Positions 58,978 through 64,000 of a stretch of 64,000 nt of DNA are shown in pieces. This stretch comes from Siphonodentalium dalli. Taxonomy: Eukaryota; Mollusca; Scaphopoda; Gadilida; Siphonodentaliidae. Location of the stretch: NCBI GenBank assembly GCA_032622095.1, contig CP136067.1, positions 45,983,549 to 46,047,548 on the forward strand. Direction: 5' to 3'. Numbering within the stretch: the stretch's first letter is position 1; each line of letters opens with the position of its first letter. The notes under the pieces were generated by a model. It was not told the DNA's origin. It made no database searches and saw nothing but the letters and a program-made list of their open reading frames with translations. The translations under genes were made by a program, and so were the position numbers.

Positions 58978-60184
58978 GTTCTTTATAGAACAGGAACTAG
59001 TTTGGTGGCCCTTCTTTGGATGTTTTCTATTGCCTATATTCTTAAACACAACGTGTCCATTTGACCTAATCCGAGGACATGTACAAGCAAGATAACTTCA
59101 GCCACGATTCTGGGCGTAAAGTCTGTTATAGAAGAGTAACTGAACGGGACTCGGTTCAAAACAACATCAACCCAACCGATACCCCAAGCTATACTGGCCT
59201 AATCCGAGAAGACTTAGTCTATTTATGTACATGCATGTATTACAACCATTAATCAACATGTTTTACAACAGAAGAATTGAAATGTGCCATATATAGATAT
59301 GTACTGGTAAATCTTGGTGCCACAGAAAGAACTTGAACCGAGGGCGTAAAACATCTTTACACCCATTATAACACATATACCAATAAGGCTGCTAATCGCT
59401 TTTCCGTTTTCCAGTATATGCGTCCAGAGGGTTCGAACCAAAGGAGCAATCATGTCCATCTCCATGTCTGCAAATTACCGTATATATAACACGCGATCCG
59501 CTTTGGAGAATGCCCCGTCTACGCCCTTATCGAATATAAGTTTGCTGTCGATATGAACTCATAAATCTCTTTCGAACTCAGAATATCTGACCGTCCTCTG
59601 AAGATTCCACTCAAATAAGGTTTGGATCTAACTTTAGTCATTAAGAATAGAATTCCTGCACTGCATGCCTTTAATTTGGTTCAGTATACGGGGCATCCTT
59701 ATAACGACATCGTTGGTATGGAGTGTGTGGCTTATATTTTACAAGCAACTAATTATATAGAGTTAAGCTTCTTGAATGTGTGTAGGGAAACGCGAGTCAA
59801 CATAAATAATTCTGGCTGTTGATTGGTTGACTATCATTGAGTGAAATTTCCCTTAGCGGGAACAGAAAATCATAGCCTACGTAAATACGGCGATCATTTT
59901 TATTTAGGTGGCCATGAAGAGTCTGGTAGATAAAACATCATAATTGATACTTTTGACACCCGAAACTACCAACCTATCCCAATTTTAAGACTTTGAAATT
60001 TCATGTTTCCTCAGATTCAATGTAAACATGTGTCACAAATTGGCCCAATAAAACATCTCATGGATATCTTACAACAAGACCAGATGACTGGACAGGGATT
60101 ATCTTGAATAGATTAGTCTATCTAACACAGGCAACCGACCACCCTCTGATTGGATCAGGTGACTAGGAAAGCATGCATGTCCAC
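58978..60184. other. unassigned DNA
   Basis: A minus-strand frame at 59253-59465 (70 codons) contains a hydrophobic IGICVIMGVKMFYA segment. I cannot tie it to a family. GGTTCGAACCC at 59431-59441 (minus) resembles a B box, but no A box is found. Confidence 0.35.
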
Positions 60185-60285
60185 TAGAAGTGATTTCTTT
60201 GCAACAATATAATACACACTAACTGTTGACACATTTGAAAATCGAGATTCCATATTCCTTAACACTGTCGCCTATGGAAATTAGT
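60185..60285 (+). repeat. direct repeat, copy 1 (partner 61666-61797)
   Basis: TTTGCAACAATATAATACAC, CGAGATTCCATATTCCTTAA and CACTGTCGCCTATGGAAA recur in the same order at 61682-61795. Confidence 0.8.
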
Positions 60286-60300
60286 TGTTTGCAACCTATA

Positions 60301-60640
60301 CATACTAATAATAATAATGATGCTTATATAGCGATAATTTCCAACACCAGCGGACCGTAAGCACTTCATAGATGTTGAGTAATGCCGATTCTTGTGTCTG
60401 TTCCCATTTTACAGGCGCTTCACTGGAGCGGCTTGCGCTTATCAAACAACCATGTCCCTATTTCACGTCTTGGTGCGACGATTCGGAGCACAGAACAAGT
60501 GACCTTGCCCAAGGATCACAACCTGGCTCGAGATTTCAACCGCGTGCGGCTCAACAGCTCATGCACAGATTAATCCGACCAAGACATTGTTGCGGATACG
60601 ATAGTCCACCGGCGGGCGCGAACTCATGCCGGTGCGTTAA
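60301..60640 (+). mobile_element. SINE-like dispersed repeat (TTATATAGCG type)
   Basis: AATAATAATGATGCTTATAT, AGCGATAATTTCC, GCGGACCGTAAGCACTTCAT, then CTTGCCCAAGGATCACAACC and CTCGAGATTTCAACCGCG, are in the order of a common invertebrate repeat ending in a tRNA-like region (recognised from memory, so moderate confidence). Open frames at 60372-60692 fall in it and are not genes. Confidence 0.5.
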
Positions 60641-60690
60641 CACTATTACAAGTCGGACACTCTCTGCTTATAATAGAACTTCTTTTAGGT

Positions 60691-60975
60691 AGATAATCTG
60701 CTTAGAATTGCCCCCATTTTGAGTCGATACTATGCTGAAGATGAGAGCGTTTTATTCACATTATCGACTCATAATGAGGCGATTCTAAGCAGATTATGTG
60801 CAGACAATGACACAAACAAGCCAACTCACGACTGTTCATGTGTACGCTCTTTAACATGTGTTTTCACTGTGGTCCGCGCTATAAAACGAAATAACGGCGA
60901 TGAGGCCATTATCAGCTTATTTCAGAATAACATTATGTACCTATTTCACATTATAGGTCGATTGTGTGCGTGTTT
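60691..60975 (-). repeat. dispersed repeat with TIR-like hairpin, copy 2
   Basis: This is the reverse complement of 36905-37210. GATAATCTGCTTAGAATTGC and GCGATTCTAAGCAGATTATG form the inverted arms at 60694 and 60779. CGAAATAACGG, TTATTTCAGAATAA and CACATTATAGGTCGA follow. A 99-codon frame (60719-61018) runs through it and is not called a gene. Confidence 0.72.
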
Positions 60976-61332
60976 CCGCGAGGATATTTTGCGAATTCCA
61001 CATGCAAAAGCAATGTAAAGGGCGAGTCTATTTGCGGATATATCAACGTGTGATAAACTGGTTAATGGAGTTTAACATAATTGTGATGCAAACATACTAT
61101 TTTTAAACAGATATGGCGTTGACAGGCGCTTAAAGAAGCCGTTGCGCAAATGTCGAGTTAACATGTGTCGATATTTCCTCGCTGAAGTCAATAGCGAACG
61201 TCTGTTGACTCTGTAAAATGCCAGACTTGTAAGACCTTGAAGTCCTTATAATGTATATTTATTCAAGAGCTATTTGTAACACGAACATCTTAATAAATTG
61301 GTAATGAACGGCGCAACATGAACGTAGTAGCG

Positions 61333-61424
61333 AGTTTGCGATTTCAAACCGGTACGCATACGGGTACGTATACGCCACTATACGGGTAGTTAGCCGTACC
61401 GGTACACGTTTTGTAATCGCAAAC
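61333..61424. repeat. 92-bp inverted repeat
   Basis: AGTTTGCGATTTCAAA and the complement of TTTTGTAATCGCAAACT form the outer arms. CCGGTACG and CGTACCGG form inner arms around TACGGGTA-type direct repeats. Confidence 0.75.
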
Positions 61425-61665
61425 TGTTTCACGGTTAGAATTCAACACATCGACTGGTAATATATAGTGAGCCAACTGCAACAAAATTGATATATGCTAC
61501 ATGTACATGTATTTATATAGAGGAATTGTTATTCGAATTCGCTTTATTGGCCGACATTATACTTACCATTATGGAAACGATGGGCCTCTGGATAATCAGT
61601 TGTATTCAGGGACGAGCGACAGTGCATGGGAACGGGTTGGGTTTTTCTTTCACTCATTGTGGTAA

Positions 61666-61797
61666 CGCTAGAAGTGGTCTCTTTGCAACAATATAATACA
61701 CACTTGTGACCATGGCCCTCTGACTGGGCTGACTCTTTTCAATCACTGTTGAAAATCGAAATTCCATATTCCTTAACACTGTCGCCTATGGAAAATT
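61666..61797 (+). repeat. direct repeat, copy 2 (partner 60185-60285)
   Basis: It has the same landmarks as copy 1 with about 30 extra bases in the middle (GTGACCATGGCCCTCTGACT). Confidence 0.8.
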
Positions 61798-62403
61798 GGA
61801 TTTCACAAATGATTTCATACACTGATCGATAATGACTAAAATAGATGGAATTTTCCGACTGAGAAAATAGTTTATGATAGCTCTAATATACAATTAAATT
61901 TTCCAACCAATATTCGATTTAATGTGTATTGATTGTAGACACAGGGTCCAATAAAGTTCTAGGCCTTCATGTAGTTTCAGTCAAATATAAGTCCAAATTG
62001 CCCCTTATATTAGTTGAAGAATGTTTAGTCATATTAAATGTTGGGTTGTAGTTTTTCAACATATCGAAGGGTCGGCCATAAGATGGGACCATTTATCCCA
62101 AGAACTGGGATTTTGGTCTGGATCTAAACCCAGAGGTAGTTTGAAAGGTTCAACTTGGAAACGACAAAGAGCGTTGAATGATATTCTATTCATTACATGG
62201 TTTGAATAAAGAGTATTTTCTTCACTTCTGTGTGAAACTCGGGAAACAGATGAAACTCGCTCAGACTAAGATAAGATTTTGCACAGAGTATAAGTTATAT
62301 GTATCGGTACATCGTATCTTTGTCAACCTATATTACCCCCACTACACTATTCATTATTCTTGCATGGGGGAATTTAGTTATTAGCAGACATAGCCATACC
62401 GTT
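61798..62403. other. unassigned DNA
   Basis: No repeat partner or gene is recognised here. Confidence 0.42.
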
Positions 62404-62833
62404 TTAAATGCCCACTTAATGTTTGAACCCCCAGATTACATTATATAAAATATATGCCATATTATATACCATTTGAAAGAGGAAGCTCCAAAACATTGCA
62501 CTATCAACTTATCCGGTATAAAACAAACTGTGAACATGTTGTTTTTTGTTGAGATACGGACGTGTGTTCTGTGATCAAGTTTCAGTATTTTCAATGGAAG
62601 GGGAATAACTCTATATCTTAAAATCTTGAAAATACGTTTTTAGTTTGAATTCTGTTGCATTCTGGGAGCCATAACGGTGGAAAGTATTCTATAATTTCAG
62701 CTCTTTTCTATTTCTCTAAGACAGTCCCTAAATTATAGCATTTTAATCATATTTTATGGCATAGATTGTTATTAAAACCGTATATCAGGGCAGTATAAAA
62801 AAATAATCGTGACTCGAAAATTAAATGGGCCTT
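62404..62833 (+). mobile_element. TTAA-type element (type K3), 430 bp
   Basis: The left end is TTAA-ATGCCCACTTAATGTTTG. The right end is CTCGAAAATTAAATGGGCC, whose complement GGCCCATTTAATTTTCGAG mirrors the left end of the sister copy at 55074. The right flank TTGA is one base from TTAA. No coding content is seen. Confidence 0.65.
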
Positions 62834-63754
62834 GAACTTAGCTCACATTATATTTTTTATATTTAGCCCTTAATGGACCCATAAATGTCTATTCAATGAC
62901 GGTCATTACATAATAGATTTATCTCGCCTGTATCATTTTAGTCCACATGGGCCATACACTATATGTAATACTGTCATGTAGGACTTATCAATCTATCATT
63001 CTATACGATATATATATTATATATAACTTAAGAAGCAAGCCTATGTATAGCCCTCTAATGAAAGCAATTATTTAAACGACTAGACTCGTTTAATTGTTCT
63101 CACAGCAAAACAGATAAACTGCATTACCTTTGGGACACATTATATACGACTCGCTAAGCGTAGCAAGCGGGATAACTCCAAATATATCTGCGATCGCGGC
63201 AAAGCATCGTGGCTGTCTGTTCTAAAAATAGTAGCGAAAATATGTCCTAATGGATATAAGAAAATATCGATATTAAATCGAAATATAATAGATAGACCAT
63301 CGTTAATCCATTTTTGTCCTTGCCGCTAGAGGTTCGTTCGGCCTGCTGTGATAATATGGCTTAAATGTACTTAAAGAAGGTACAAGTTGTAGTTATGTAT
63401 GCTCGCCTTTGCAGGGATGTGGCGCCATGGGAGTTTGGATGATGTCTCATCCCCCAAAATTTGGTCAAAAGTTTCAATATTTGGAAATTTTACACACACA
63501 AACTGGTTGAAATTTTTGACAGATTTTGATTTTCCAACCAGTATTTAGTGTGAAATTTGGACAAAAAGTTGTATTAATTTTCCGTCACATATTGGACTTA
63601 AATACCGACCAATTGGACATTTTCCAGCCATAGGTTGGACATAACCAACAGTTCGAAACTTTGGAGTACTAGTTAGAAAGTTTCACATAAGTGGTGGGTG
63701 TGTGCAAATTGGATTCAAGGAAGGTTGCAGTTGACCTACACATTTGTTATATAA
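62834..63754. other. unassigned DNA
   Basis: AATTTTGG and TTGGACATAA-like phrases recur loosely at 63460-63660, perhaps a very degenerate repeat. No gene is recognised. Confidence 0.4.
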
Positions 63755-63891
63755 ATAGGAATCCTTCTGCAGTCTTATTTATCTGTCGTCTGCTTTTATC
63801 ACATTAACATCCCTTCAACTGAACAATAGATCATTCCAAGGTAGACTGTTATAACTGAATGGGAGAATCCATTTAGTATATAAAGGGTTAA
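63755..63891 (-). mobile_element. TTAA element (type 4), fragment, minus orientation
   Basis: Its minus strand starts TTAA-CCCTTTATATACTAAAT, then GGATTCTCCCATTCAGTTAT and GATAAAAGCAGACGACAGAT. This follows the order of 34049-34262. The other end is not found. Confidence 0.65.
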
Positions 63892-63984
63892 TTCGACGTC
63901 ATACTCATCACGCAGTATACCTTTATATGAAAATGTAAATAATATAAACGGTATTTAAATATTGTAGTTACGCGTATAACTACA

Positions 63985-64000
63985 TATGTGACCCGCCATA
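63985..64000 (+). mobile_element. start of a TATGTGACCCGCC-type TIR element, cut by window end
   Basis: The last 16 bases, TATGTGACCCGCCATA, equal the terminus of the 25550-26056 element. The remainder lies outside the window. Confidence 0.55.

Noticed and set aside
59253-59465. Minus-strand frame with hydrophobic IGICVIMGVK, considered as a transposase remnant
   Set aside because: The resemblance is too short and lacks catalytic residues or flanking TIRs.

Overview
The window looks like intergenic DNA from an animal nuclear genome. It is AT-rich, has no operon-like coding, carries TC/TA microsatellites and homopolymer G/C tracts, tRNA-derived SINEs with Pol III A and B boxes, and many short non-autonomous DNA transposons. 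I recognise no protein-coding gene, rRNA, tRNA, CRISPR array or bacterial-type feature. The SINE types, the TTATATAGCG repeat near 60.3 kb and recurrent ACATGTACATGT strings (24435, 55425, 61499) fit a marine invertebrate, perhaps a mollusc or other lophotrochozoan. That placement is an inference of low confidence.

Layout. 0-5.2 kb: a 1.78-kb terminal-inverted-repeat (TIR) element with an 8-bp target duplication and a SINE inside it, then two tandem 1.5-kb copies of one sequence. 7.3-8.9 kb: a 401-bp TTAA-flanked hairpin element split by a second TTAA-flanked element of 1.14 kb. 9.4-14.3 kb: four TIR or dispersed elements, ending in an element whose end has grown into a 13-copy 68-bp minisatellite. 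18.4-19.1 kb: a degenerate 77-bp tandem array. 20.4-22.5 kb: a rearranged local duplication with two hairpin elements at the same flank in opposite orientation. 25.5-34.8 kb: more hairpin elements in three kinds of termini, an occupied site whose empty counterpart lies at 13.0 kb, several SINEs, and a 28/32-bp minisatellite grown inside a hairpin element. 36.9-41 kb: foldback palindromes and a 644-bp hAT-type element with a perfect 8-bp target duplication. 43.6-48.7 kb: tandem repeats, including an array of nuclear-receptor-like half sites, and one weak coding candidate. 50.3-51.8 kb: another hairpin element, a near-perfect 215-bp palindrome with TA flanks, and a compound microsatellite. 56.1-57.8 kb: a 1.23-kb satellite of 26-bp units with higher-order spacing. 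58.4-64 kb: G-tract TIR element, SINE-like repeats, further TTAA elements, and the start of a TIR element cut by the window end.

The most unusual content is a 69-bp near-perfect hairpin, roughly GCCAATGCATTCTC ... GAGAATGCATTGGC. It occurs 15 times in full plus one broken copy and several fragments. It is almost always paired head to head around an AT-rich core. The same pair sits inside at least three different transposon termini: TTAA-CCCTTTACCCAACA, TTAA-CCCTTTGATGACTGG, and TA-flanked ends. This looks like a mobile hairpin cassette riding in unrelated non-autonomous elements. All elements seen are non-autonomous; any transposase would have to come from elsewhere in the genome.
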